Origin: an uncultured bacterium
GTDB lineage: Bacteria > Bacillota > Clostridia > Oscillospirales > Acutalibacteraceae
Length of the DNA stretch: 8,566 nucleotides
Reading direction: 5' to 3'
Assembly (NCBI GenBank): GCA_934875675.1
Contig: CAKXIK010000077.1
Span: forward strand, 1 to 8,566
Made by a program: the position numbers and the translations under genes. The notes beneath the pieces are model-generated. The model was not told the origin of the DNA. It searched no databases and saw nothing but the letters and a program-made list of their open reading frames with translations. Of the stretch, positions 1-6,538 are shown piece by piece. The stretch's first letter is position 1; every line of letters starts with the position of its first letter.

Positions 1-27
1 ACCGCTTAATGAAATCAATTATTCAGT

Positions 28-1923
28 TTAGATACAAGAGCCACCTTGGGGCACCTTCCTTACGGAGGGTGCCCCAACCGATGGCTCTTTTAAGCAACAG
101 CTCCAAAGATGCGTATAGCTTCCAAAATATACTGTATGCTCGGTTAGCGCCATGCCTGCTGTTATGTCACAAGGCGGAACAGAAACAATCTCCGGCCGGT
201 TCTGCGGTATCAGAATACGATAGATTCCATGCTCCAATAGTCCATAAATACAGCCGTCTTTTCCTGTTTGCATTCCATCACGCACAACACTCCCATATGC
301 AGAAAGATCTTGTGTGTATAACGTTTTTTTTGAGACACAATCAAATGCAAAATAGATAGATTCGGCTGTAATTCCATGTAAAACATGATTGTCATCAATT
401 TTCATTAGCGAAATTGCGCTTGCATTTGCCACCGGAGTGCATTGATACAGAACTCTTCTGCTCTTCCAATCAAATAAAAACAGTGATGCTTCTTTTTCAT
501 ATACATATCCCCCGCACGGCGCTTCTATGGTTGTTCCGCAGAAAACCCTTCCGTCACACTGCTCTGCCATACATAAAATACTGTGGTGCAACAGCAGATA
601 ATTATTTGCAATCGCCTGTGAACTGCGAGATAATGTATGATACACAACCATCCCCCCTCCAGTTTGTCCGTTGGGTGGAAATCCGCCAAACAGAACGGTT
701 TCTCCATCTTTGCACGCTAACGCACAACGCGGACGATAAATTTCATCATATGCAGCCTCGAGGGTAGGATTGATATTACTTTTTCGGGATATTTCTTTTT
801 GGGTATCGATGCGCACAATAAATCCCCCGCAATAAGCACATCCACTTAAAATATCCCCCTGTGCAGCATAAGCACAAATGTTTCCCCACGCATCTTTTGG
901 CAGTTCTTGAGAAAACGGTGATTTTCCATAATTGGTAACCTTGTTTGACTCTGGGGAATATGTGTAGAGTTGAATGGGATGATTGGTGGTGCCATAGATT
1001 CTCCCATCCGGTCCCAATGTCAGTGGAGACATATCTGCACCTTCTGTTTGATATTCCAGCATAAGTTCAACTTTTTGGGATGTAATGGGATGACGGTAAT
1101 ACAGTTGATGATCTTCCAAATCGATTGAAAGTATTTCCGGTGCACTGTCATAAGGTGAATGGATAGTATAAAACCCACTGTTGCGATAGTTGTTGCAAAC
1201 GGACGGATCTGTAACCCTTGCGCAAATAGTGCCATGTTCAACACTATACCATTCTAAGGGATTCTGCATCTGTTCGCATGTCAGGGTACTATGCGAAAAG
1301 GAAACATACACCTCCCCGTTGCGCCCTTGACTAACTGCAGCGCCATTCTGCTGTTCTTGCGGACATGACAGTATCTTTTTTTCACCATTGGCCGAATTCC
1401 ATACAACAACTTTATAGGTTTGTGTTCCTATCACACAATACAAATATCCAAAGCGATCAAAGGCCATTGTTCCCACATAAGACTGTGTCGAATCCAGAAT
1501 CCCGCAATCTGTCAGTTTGCGACTGAATGGGTTGTATCGTGTCAGCCACGTTTGCGGATGTGCTCCAAAATAGATTTCTCCATCCGGTGCCTCTGCAAAA
1601 CACCAGGCATTATCACCAGGCGCTTCAGGATGAATGTGTTCATAATACGAAAACGAAGCGCTGGCTGGGTCAAACTCCATAAACATGGTACCAGCTCCAA
1701 GGTACACCTTTCCATTCGTCGCTGCCAACGATCCAAATGGGTAACCAATATAATTTTCCGGAAAAGGAATCTGAACTGCCGTCTCTTGATTTAGATTGAC
1801 CAACATCACAAAGCCCTTGGAGCAAATCACAAGAAAATATTCCGATCCATTGAAAACCAGACAACTGGTACGAGGTTCCTCCGCATTGGCAACCACACCA
1901 AGGTCACGATAGGTAGAAAGCAT
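28..1923 (-). CDS. Cytoplasmic beta-propeller protein of unknown function
   Basis: This 631-residue protein has no signal peptide or membrane segment. It is built from repeated beta-propeller blades, each centred on a DG-x-[IV]-Y-[FL]-G-like turn: about residues 70-76 (NGKVYLG), 114-120 (DGEIYFG), 202-208 (NGEVYVS), 306-312 (DGRIYGT), 406-414, 457-463 (DGRVFCG), 556-562 (DGCIYGL) and 596-602. Such repeats occur in PQQ-like, SMP-30-like and lyase propellers, but I recognise no catalytic motif, so the activity is unknown. It holds about 25 cysteines, including CAYC near 362-365 and CC at 609-610, which fits a reducing cytoplasm. The ATG at 1923 follows GGAGGAG at a normal distance, 15 nt after the peptidase stop, so it is the last visible gene of the operon. 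The last ~20 residues (612-630) are encoded by a DNA palindrome and look appended after the final blade. It could be a sensor, a binding scaffold or a propeller-type lyase/hydrolase. The fold is fairly sure; the function is not. Confidence 0.85.
   Translation of the reverse strand: MLSTYRDLGVVANAEEPRTSCLVFNGSEYFLVICSKGFVMLVNLNQETAVQIPFPENYIGYPFGSLAATNGKVYLGAGTMFMEFDPASASFSYYEHIHPEAPGDNAWCFAEAPDGEIYFGAHPQTWLTRYNPFSRKLTDCGILDSTQSYVGTMAFDRFGYLYCVIGTQTYKVVVWNSANGEKKILSCPQEQQNGAAVSQGRNGEVYVSFSHSTLTCEQMQNPLEWYSVEHGTICARVTDPSVCNNYRNSGFYTIHSPYDSAPEILSIDLEDHQLYYRHPITSQKVELMLEYQTEGADMSPLTLGPDGRIYGTTNHPIQLYTYSPESNKVTNYGKSPFSQELPKDAWGNICAYAAQGDILSGCAYCGGFIVRIDTQKEISRKSNINPTLEAAYDEIYRPRCALACKDGETVLFGGFPPNGQTGGGMVVYHTLSRSSQAIANNYLLLHHSILCMAEQCDGRVFCGTTIEAPCGGYVYEKEASLFLFDWKSRRVLYQCTPVANASAISLMKIDDNHVLHGITAESIYFAFDCVSKKTLYTQDLSAYGSVVRDGMQTGKDGCIYGLLEHGIYRILIPQNRPEIVSVPPCDITAGMALTEHTVYFGSYTHLWSCCLKEPSVGAPSVRKVPQGGSCI
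36..89. repeat. Strong palindrome inside the 3' end of the propeller gene; possible terminator
   Basis: Two nested inverted repeats form one long hairpin. The outer arms AAGAGCCA (36-43) and TGGCTCTT (82-89) pair over 8 bp. The inner arms TTGGGGCACC (46-55) and GGTGCCCCAA (68-77) pair over 10 bp, and after one mismatch TCC/GGA extends the stem to a TTAC loop. On the minus strand it ends about 6 nt before the propeller stop codon and is followed by a poor U-rich run (TCTTGTATCT). On the plus strand it is followed by TCTTTT. It may be the operon's terminator, or a dispersed palindromic repeat that invaded the end of the gene. The structure is seen directly; the role is inferred. Confidence 0.8.
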
Positions 1924-1929
1924 GATAAA

Positions 1930-1936
1930 CTCCTCC
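1930..1936 (-). promoter_or_regulatory. Ribosome binding site of the propeller gene
   Basis: GGAGGAG on the minus strand lies 6 nt before the ATG at 1923, entirely within the 15-nt gap after the peptidase stop codon. It fixes the start of the propeller protein. Confidence 0.85.
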
Positions 1937-1938
1937 GC

Positions 1939-3531
1939 TCAAAGATGAAATTCTGCAGTTACGGTAGTACACTTGCAATGTGAGGCTGTTATTTGAATAC
2001 ATTGATTTTCTGTGCCTTGGATGAACCATTCTGCAGAAACACGCTCCATAGAGTCCAGCTTTGATATTGTAAATCGAGCCGGTCGGCTCAGGATTGTGAC
2101 TGGTTTTTCTTTTGAAGATAACCTGATTGAAACGTCCGATTGAGCCATTGGGCCTTCTGCACCTGACATTACGGTTGTACCAAAGCGACCAATATTCATA
2201 CATTGTGTACGAATCCGATAAACACCGCTTCCAAAAGATGTAACCTGCGGTTTTGCCAAGACCAGTCTTGGCCCCATTGCTGCATGCTCCAGCAGGAATT
2301 GTGTTGTCTTCGGAATTACCGAAACCATATCGGGAGGACACATGTAATATGCCAATCCATTTTTCATTCCTCCGATTTCGATTTCTCCAAGTTGCGGATG
2401 TGTAAATTTTTTCCATGGGATCAAGATCTCTTTTCCAGACCGGCGATGATGATTCACAATCTGGTGCAGCCAATCGTAGTTTTCAACAAAGCGCCAGTTT
2501 TTTAGAATTACATCGGTGGGCAGTCCGATTCCGGTAAATCCATTTCCAAGCTCAATTACGTAGCTTGAAATTCCCAGTGCATGATAACACCATTCACCGG
2601 TACATCCATAAGCCTCTTCCGGACGATCCCCTGGTTCCTGATATTCCCTTTCATGAATCAATGGCAAGCCCGTAATACATTCCGCCAATCTTCCCACGTC
2701 CTCAATCAAATGACGGTCTTCCTGATTCAGATAATCATCAGACGACATCAGCGGGCGCAGTATTCCTCCAGATCCGCAATGAAAATCAATACAAGCAAAA
2801 ATATTTTGATGTGTGGTCATAAATTCTGCAATTGCCCTTGTTTCAATTCCCCTGCAGGGATAGGCCTCCGAATTTTTCATTGGACGCCAACTTGCAGGAA
2901 AACTCCGATTCATGTCAATGTTACACATTGCAGGCTGCCATGATCCACCATCATAGTTTTCAAAATATCCTTCCGGATACACATCATAAAATGAACCAGT
3001 CATGTTTGCTAAACGCGGAACCATAATTCCACTGTCATCAATATCTGCAAAAGTACCCAAAGGATTTAATTTTCGCATTTGCAGCACCATGCCATCGTGG
3101 TTGATATCCTGCGGAATGAGTGCGTTTGCTATATCCTTCTTCTGTTCAAAATATGACCGCACAGATGCACATTGTGTAATGGCATATTCACTGCCATCGG
3201 GGTTCACCCGAGGCACAATATAAAAGACCAAATGATCTAAAAGCTGATTTGCCGCAGTCTGTGTGAGCAGCATTTCAATCCAATGCAAAGCTGCGGTTGT
3301 ACCGGCACCCTCTTCTGCATGCAGTCCTGCCTGAACATAATAAGCACTGCGGCTCTGTGATTCTGACATCGTAGAGAAATCTGTAATTTCCGCAAGCCAG
3401 ATTTTTCTTCCCTGTGCCGTATCCGCAAGAGAAATAAGACGAAATTTTGCTGGAAACTCTCTCTCACATTCCAGCAAAAAATCAGTCATCTCCTGATATG
3501 GATAAAAATGGTCAAATTGTGTGGTTTGCAT
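1939..3531 (-). CDS. M14 family zinc carboxypeptidase, cytoplasmic
   Basis: The 530-residue protein is a metallocarboxypeptidase of family M14, which removes C-terminal residues from peptides using one zinc ion. From the ATG at 3531, the zinc ligands are the HAEE motif (H71, E74) and the histidine of DFHCGSG (H251). NPDG is at 110-113, NRSFP (N208, R209) matches the Asn-Arg pair that binds the substrate carboxylate, and E327 in VIELGNG matches the general-base glutamate. All key residues are present, so it should be active. The distance from E74 to H251 is longer than in classic pancreatic enzymes because of an insert at about 135-205 that contains DINHDG, like a calcium-binding loop. Residues after about 380 form an extra, probably beta-rich, domain. 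There is no signal peptide, so it acts on internal or imported substrates. The ATG at 3531 is preferred over the one at 3537 because AGAAGGA would touch the earlier codon but is well spaced from the later one. It overlaps the transporter gene by 20 nt. Confidence 0.92.
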   Translation of the reverse strand: MQTTQFDHFYPYQEMTDFLLECEREFPAKFRLISLADTAQGRKIWLAEITDFSTMSESQSRSAYYVQAGLHAEEGAGTTAALHWIEMLLTQTAANQLLDHLVFYIVPRVNPDGSEYAITQCASVRSYFEQKKDIANALIPQDINHDGMVLQMRKLNPLGTFADIDDSGIMVPRLANMTGSFYDVYPEGYFENYDGGSWQPAMCNIDMNRSFPASWRPMKNSEAYPCRGIETRAIAEFMTTHQNIFACIDFHCGSGGILRPLMSSDDYLNQEDRHLIEDVGRLAECITGLPLIHEREYQEPGDRPEEAYGCTGEWCYHALGISSYVIELGNGFTGIGLPTDVILKNWRFVENYDWLHQIVNHHRRSGKEILIPWKKFTHPQLGEIEIGGMKNGLAYYMCPPDMVSVIPKTTQFLLEHAAMGPRLVLAKPQVTSFGSGVYRIRTQCMNIGRFGTTVMSGAEGPMAQSDVSIRLSSKEKPVTILSRPARFTISKLDSMERVSAEWFIQGTENQCIQITASHCKCTTVTAEFHL

Positions 3532-4438
3532 TTTCATCCTTCTTTCTTAATTTCTGAAGTATCCCCGGTCCCGCTTCAGTAATGAGAATGGCAATCAGAA
3601 TTCCTGCACACCCCAGTGCACCAGATAAGGTAAGCTGCTCTGTATTTCCGGAAATCCCCGGTATAATAGCTGCAAACAGCACTCCAAACACCGGTTCGGC
3701 CGCAACAATCATTGCGGTATGGGTGGGATTTGTGTTGCGCTGCGCCCAATTTTGCACAGTATAAGCCACAGCGGTTCCCACAATTCCGGTCCAAAATAAA
3801 ACGCCTGCGGCGACAGGACGACAGATGGGAAGGGACTCTCCAGAAAATGCAAATGCAATGCCACTGCCAAGCAAAACCGTCAAAACTTGAAATAACGTTT
3901 GCAGCGAAAAATCATCCGGTTCCGACAATCGATCCACCAGAATAATGTGAAAAGAAAACCCAAGCGACCCGATCAGACAAAAAATATCTCCCGGATTAAT
4001 TCCAGATCGAAACCCTTCCATTCCGCCTGAAAGGAAAAACAGACCGACAAATGACAATATAACACCTGCAACCGAGCAGATTCCCGGCAGTTTTTTTTGA
4101 AGCAACGAGGAAAAGATAGGCACAAACACGACACTCAATCCCGTAATAAAGGCAGCATTAGATGCGGTTGTATATCCCAGCCCCATCACCTGCAAAACAA
4201 TTCCAATCAAAAGCATTAATCCTTGTGCAATACCGTGTTTTACAACCCGAAGCGTAAGCTTTTTTAACCATTTCCACGATAAAGCTATCATGGAAACGAA
4301 CGCTATTGCAAACCGGCAAAACACAAATGCAAGCGGAGTAACTTCTGCCAACGTATTTTTTGTGAGGACAAAAGAAATTCCCCATACAGCAGCAACAATC
4401 AGAAGAAACAAATCAGAACTCCATTGTGTTGATTTCAA
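3512..4438 (-). CDS. EamA/DMT superfamily transporter
   Basis: This is a membrane protein of about 308 residues with two tandem EamA halves and about ten hydrophobic segments. The first half opens with VAAVWGISFVLTKNTL, the usual WG-x-SF start of this family. The second carries the typical GTAVAYTVQNWAQR and AAEPVFGVLFA motifs (EPVF at about 248-251), and the protein ends in a basic, charged cytoplasmic tail. Family members export amino acids, metabolites or drugs, and some import nucleotide-type compounds; the sequence does not show the substrate. No ATG fits the start. A near-perfect ribosome binding site (AGGTGATC, 4442-4449) is followed at once by two TTG codons, at 4441 and 4438; I chose 4438 for its spacing, and 4441 is also possible. 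Its end overlaps the peptidase start by 20 nt, suggesting coupled translation and a shared pathway, for example export of a released amino acid. Confidence 0.9.
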   Translation of the reverse strand: MKSTQWSSDLFLLIVAAVWGISFVLTKNTLAEVTPLAFVFCRFAIAFVSMIALSWKWLKKLTLRVVKHGIAQGLMLLIGIVLQVMGLGYTTASNAAFITGLSVVFVPIFSSLLQKKLPGICSVAGVILSFVGLFFLSGGMEGFRSGINPGDIFCLIGSLGFSFHIILVDRLSEPDDFSLQTLFQVLTVLLGSGIAFAFSGESLPICRPVAAGVLFWTGIVGTAVAYTVQNWAQRNTNPTHTAMIVAAEPVFGVLFAAIIPGISGNTEQLTLSGALGCAGILIAILITEAGPGILQKLRKKDENANHTI

Positions 4439-4441
4439 CAA

Positions 4442-4449
4442 GATCACCT
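4442..4449 (-). promoter_or_regulatory. Very strong ribosome binding site before a TTG start
   Basis: AGGTGATC on the minus strand matches eight consecutive bases of the anti-Shine-Dalgarno end of 16S rRNA (complement of GATCACCT). It lies directly before tandem TTG codons at 4441 and 4438. This decides the transporter start and may compensate for the weak start codon. Confidence 0.75.
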
Positions 4450-4465
4450 GCAACTTATCTGAATA

Positions 4466-4546
4466 TCTAAAAAGCGGTACAAAAATTAAGGAAACAGATT
4501 TAGACCCGCATATGCTTCCGCAAATTTTTGTTATCCGCTTTTTAGA
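4466..4546. repeat. 81-bp imperfect palindrome between permease and EamA genes
   Basis: The 119-nt spacer is mostly one long inverted repeat. The outer arms TCTAAAAAGCGG (4466-4477) and CCGCTTTTTAGA (4535-4546) match over 12 bp. The inner arms ACAAAAATT (4479-4487) and AATTTTTGT (4523-4531) add 9 bp, and GGAA/TTCC (4490-4493, 4516-4519) adds 4. The 8-bp palindrome GCATATGC (4508-4515) sits near the tip. In both directions A5-GCGG ... CCGC-T5 resembles a bidirectional intrinsic terminator, but with an unusually long top. It starts 11 nt after the permease stop. It could be an attenuator, an mRNA-stabilising 3' structure or a small non-autonomous mobile element. Confidence 0.7.
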
Positions 4547-4557
4547 AAAAAGGATAG

Positions 4558-5436
4558 TTATTCTTTAACTGAGCCAACCAAAATTCCTTTTACAAAGTAC
4601 TTTTGAATAAACGGGTAAATCGCTACAACCGGTAACGCTACCAAAATAATGGCTGCCATCTGGTAGTTTTGAGGATTAAAGGTTTCTGCTTCACTGATTC
4701 CGGCAAGTCCTTCCGTTTGATAATCCATAGACTTTTCAAACACAACAATTCTCAAAAAGTATTGCAGACTCCAATATTCTCTTCGGTTGCTGTATAACAT
4801 CACTGGATACCACATATTCCACATACCCAATGCCACAAACATGCAAATTGCAGCAATAGTTGCCGTCATCGTCGGCAAAATTATTTTTGTCATAACCTGA
4901 AACTCTGTTGCCCCATCAATGACCGCTGCTTCCCCCAAGCTAGGAGGAATTGATTCAATTTGGCTGCGCATAATAATAATGTAAAAAACATTGACCAAAG
5001 ATGGAAAAATAAATGCAAGATAGTTGTTTGTCAAATGCAGCCAGTTTGTCATCAAAATGAACGTCGGAATCAGCCCACCGCCAAAATACATGGTGAACAC
5101 AAAAAAATAAGTAATCACCCGTTTTGCAAAGAACTCTTTTGAAAATGCATAGGCTGCCATAAAGTTAATAAAAATGGATCCGGCTGTCGTTACAATGGTT
5201 ACGAGAACCGTGTTTGCAAATGAACGCAAAAAAACAGATTGTCCCAAAATTTCTTTATATGCTGCTACATTAAATCCCTTGGGCAGAAGCCCTACCGAAA
5301 GTGCTGTAACAGCCTCGTCAGAGCTGACAGACACACTGAAAATATGCATAAAGGGCAAAACAATCGTTAACAAAACTAAAATCATAATTATTACATCGGT
5401 CACCTGAAATGCGATTTCCTGCCTCGATTTTTTCAT
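4558..5436 (-). CDS. ABC transporter permease, LplC/YtcP type
   Basis: The 292-residue inner-membrane permease belongs to a binding-protein-dependent importer of the oligosaccharide (CUT1) class. It has about six hydrophobic segments, starting with VIIMILVLLTIVLPF after a short charged N-terminus. It carries the EAA loop that docks on the ATPase, here GEAAVIDGATEFQ followed by KIILP (about residues 168-187). The C-terminus, YPFIQKYFVKGILVGSVKE, is typical of LplC/YtcP-like proteins. The start is the ATG at 5436, behind AGGTGA, which overlaps the TGA stop of the upstream permease. The frame stays open upstream to 5571, but that part overlaps the other permease and has no homology-like character. 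The gap between the genes is 10 nt, so translation is probably coupled. It should form the pore as a heterodimer with the 6397-5447 protein. No ATPase gene is in the window. Confidence 0.95.
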   Translation of the reverse strand: MKKSRQEIAFQVTDVIIMILVLLTIVLPFMHIFSVSVSSDEAVTALSVGLLPKGFNVAAYKEILGQSVFLRSFANTVLVTIVTTAGSIFINFMAAYAFSKEFFAKRVITYFFVFTMYFGGGLIPTFILMTNWLHLTNNYLAFIFPSLVNVFYIIIMRSQIESIPPSLGEAAVIDGATEFQVMTKIILPTMTATIAAICMFVALGMWNMWYPVMLYSNRREYWSLQYFLRIVVFEKSMDYQTEGLAGISEAETFNPQNYQMAAIILVALPVVAIYPFIQKYFVKGILVGSVKE

Positions 5437-5441
5437 CTTTT

Positions 5442-5447
5442 TCACCT
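5442..5447 (-). promoter_or_regulatory. Ribosome binding site overlapping the upstream stop codon
   Basis: AGGTGA on the minus strand includes the final A of the TGA that ends the first permease, and lies 5 nt before the ATG at 5436. It sets the second permease start and suggests translational coupling. Confidence 0.8.
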
Positions 5448-6397
5448 CACCACAATGACCAGCCGGCAACTTTTTTTGAGAGCTTGTTAGCTGAAAAAAC
5501 CAAAATAAAATTGACAATAGACTGGGTAATACCAATAGCCGTTGTAAGACTATACTGCACCTGTTTGACACCTAAACGGTAAGTATACGTGCTGATTACA
5601 TCCCCAACGCTATAGACGGTGGGATTATATAACAAGAAAATCTGTTCAAACCCGATTGTAGTAATAGATCCAATCTGCAACACCAAAAGAACAATTGCGA
5701 TAGAACGTACGCCCGGCAGCGTAATATGCCAGATTTGTTGGAATTTTCCCGCTCCATCAATCTTTGCCGCCTCATAAAGTCCCTGATCAATAGATGTAAG
5801 CGCTGCCAGATAATAGACCGCATCCATACCAAATCCCTTCCAGATCGCAGAAATAATGATAATTGGCTGAAAATAGTTTTCTTTGATCAGGTAATAGACG
5901 GGTTCCGCACCAAACAACATATGGCGCAGGTTGTTTAACATTCCGTTTTCCGGAGAAAGCACTGAGATAACGATACTTGCAGCAACCACCCAAGAAATAA
6001 AGTATGGCAGGTAGCTTACTGTTTGAACCACTTTTTTGAATTTAGGAGAATACAATTCATTAAGCAGAATCGCAAAAATCAACGGAACCGGAAAACCAAA
6101 AATCAATTGATAGAAATTAATCGTTAATGTATTGCGCATCACACGCCAAAACTCAACATCTTGTAAAAAATAACGGAAGTTCGCAAAACCAACCCATTCG
6201 CTCCCCCAAATTCCCTTGAACGGAGAAAAGTTCTCAAACCCAATTAATACACCGTAAATTGGAACATAGTTAAACACAAGAAGAAGAAGAATGGCAGGAA
6301 GAAGTAACCCATAAATCGGAAGATCACGTGATGCACGAAACCGAATATGCGTCTTTTCTTTTTTTCGAATGTGCAGTGACGAAACTGATCGTTCCAT
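5447..6397 (-). CDS. ABC transporter permease, LplB/YteP type
   Basis: The 316-residue inner-membrane permease is the first of the two pore subunits of the importer. A basic N-terminal stretch (about residues 10-25) is followed by IYGLLLPAILLLLVFNYVPI, the typical opening of LplB/YteP proteins, and by about five more membrane segments. The EAA loop reads YEAAKIDGAGKFQQIW with HITLPG after it (E209 onward, LP near 227-228), the site that contacts the ATPase. The C-terminus, ANKLSKKVAGWSLW, is characteristic of this group. I start it at the ATG at 6397, which sits 10 nt after GGTGAG. A GTG at 6412 is in frame and would add five residues, but it lies within that ribosome binding site. It is separated from the binding-protein gene by 141 nt containing a large inverted repeat, and from the second permease by 10 nt. 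Confidence 0.95.
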   Translation of the reverse strand: MERSVSSLHIRKKEKTHIRFRASRDLPIYGLLLPAILLLLVFNYVPIYGVLIGFENFSPFKGIWGSEWVGFANFRYFLQDVEFWRVMRNTLTINFYQLIFGFPVPLIFAILLNELYSPKFKKVVQTVSYLPYFISWVVAASIVISVLSPENGMLNNLRHMLFGAEPVYYLIKENYFQPIIIISAIWKGFGMDAVYYLAALTSIDQGLYEAAKIDGAGKFQQIWHITLPGVRSIAIVLLVLQIGSITTIGFEQIFLLYNPTVYSVGDVISTYTYRLGVKQVQYSLTTAIGITQSIVNFILVFSANKLSKKVAGWSLW

Positions 6398-6407
6398 AAA
6401 TGCTAAA

Positions 6408-6415
6408 CTCACCTT
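6408..6415 (-). promoter_or_regulatory. Ribosome binding site of the first permease
   Basis: AAGGTGAG on the minus strand is spaced 10 nt from the ATG at 6397. The alternative GTG start at 6412 falls inside this motif and has only AAAGAAAG before it, which supports the ATG. Confidence 0.65.
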
Positions 6416-6427
6416 TCTTTATAAAAT

Positions 6428-6515
6428 GGCAGAGAAACAATCCTGCCTCCGAAACCATTTCCCATAGATCCGGGTGCATGACAAAGCAGAAATCTGCTTC
6501 TGTTGTTTCTCTGCC
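6428..6515. repeat. 88-bp inverted-repeat element after the binding-protein gene
   Basis: Perfect 13-bp arms GGCAGAGAAACAA (6428-6440) and TTGTTTCTCTGCC (6503-6515) enclose 62 nt. Inside is a small hairpin, AAGCAG/CTGCTT around a 4-nt loop (6484-6499). A weaker pairing (CCG/CGG with flanking TGC/GCA) in the rest suggests a three-way branched RNA. On the minus strand the closing arm is followed by ATTTTAT, a weak U-run. It could terminate or slow transcription partially, or protect the 3' end of the binding-protein message, giving more binding protein than permease. The arms are seen; the branch model and function are inferred. Confidence 0.7.
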
Positions 6516-6538
6516 GTAAGGGAGGTTTTTTTACTTTT

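Noticed and set aside
9..359. Plus-strand open frame of 116 codons
   Set aside because: It is antisense to the end of the propeller gene, has no ribosome binding site and shows no domain-like sequence.
1904..2473. Minus-strand open frame of 189 codons inside the peptidase gene
   Set aside because: It is a frame-shifted shadow of the M14 gene, whose own frame carries all catalytic motifs.
5437..5571. N-terminal extension of the second permease to 5571
   Set aside because: It overlaps the coding end of the first permease, while an ATG with a good ribosome binding site lies at 5436.
6503..6534. Plus-strand terminator (arm followed by GGAGGTTTTTTT)
   Set aside because: No plus-strand gene precedes it, and the T-run is separated from the stem by about 10 nt.
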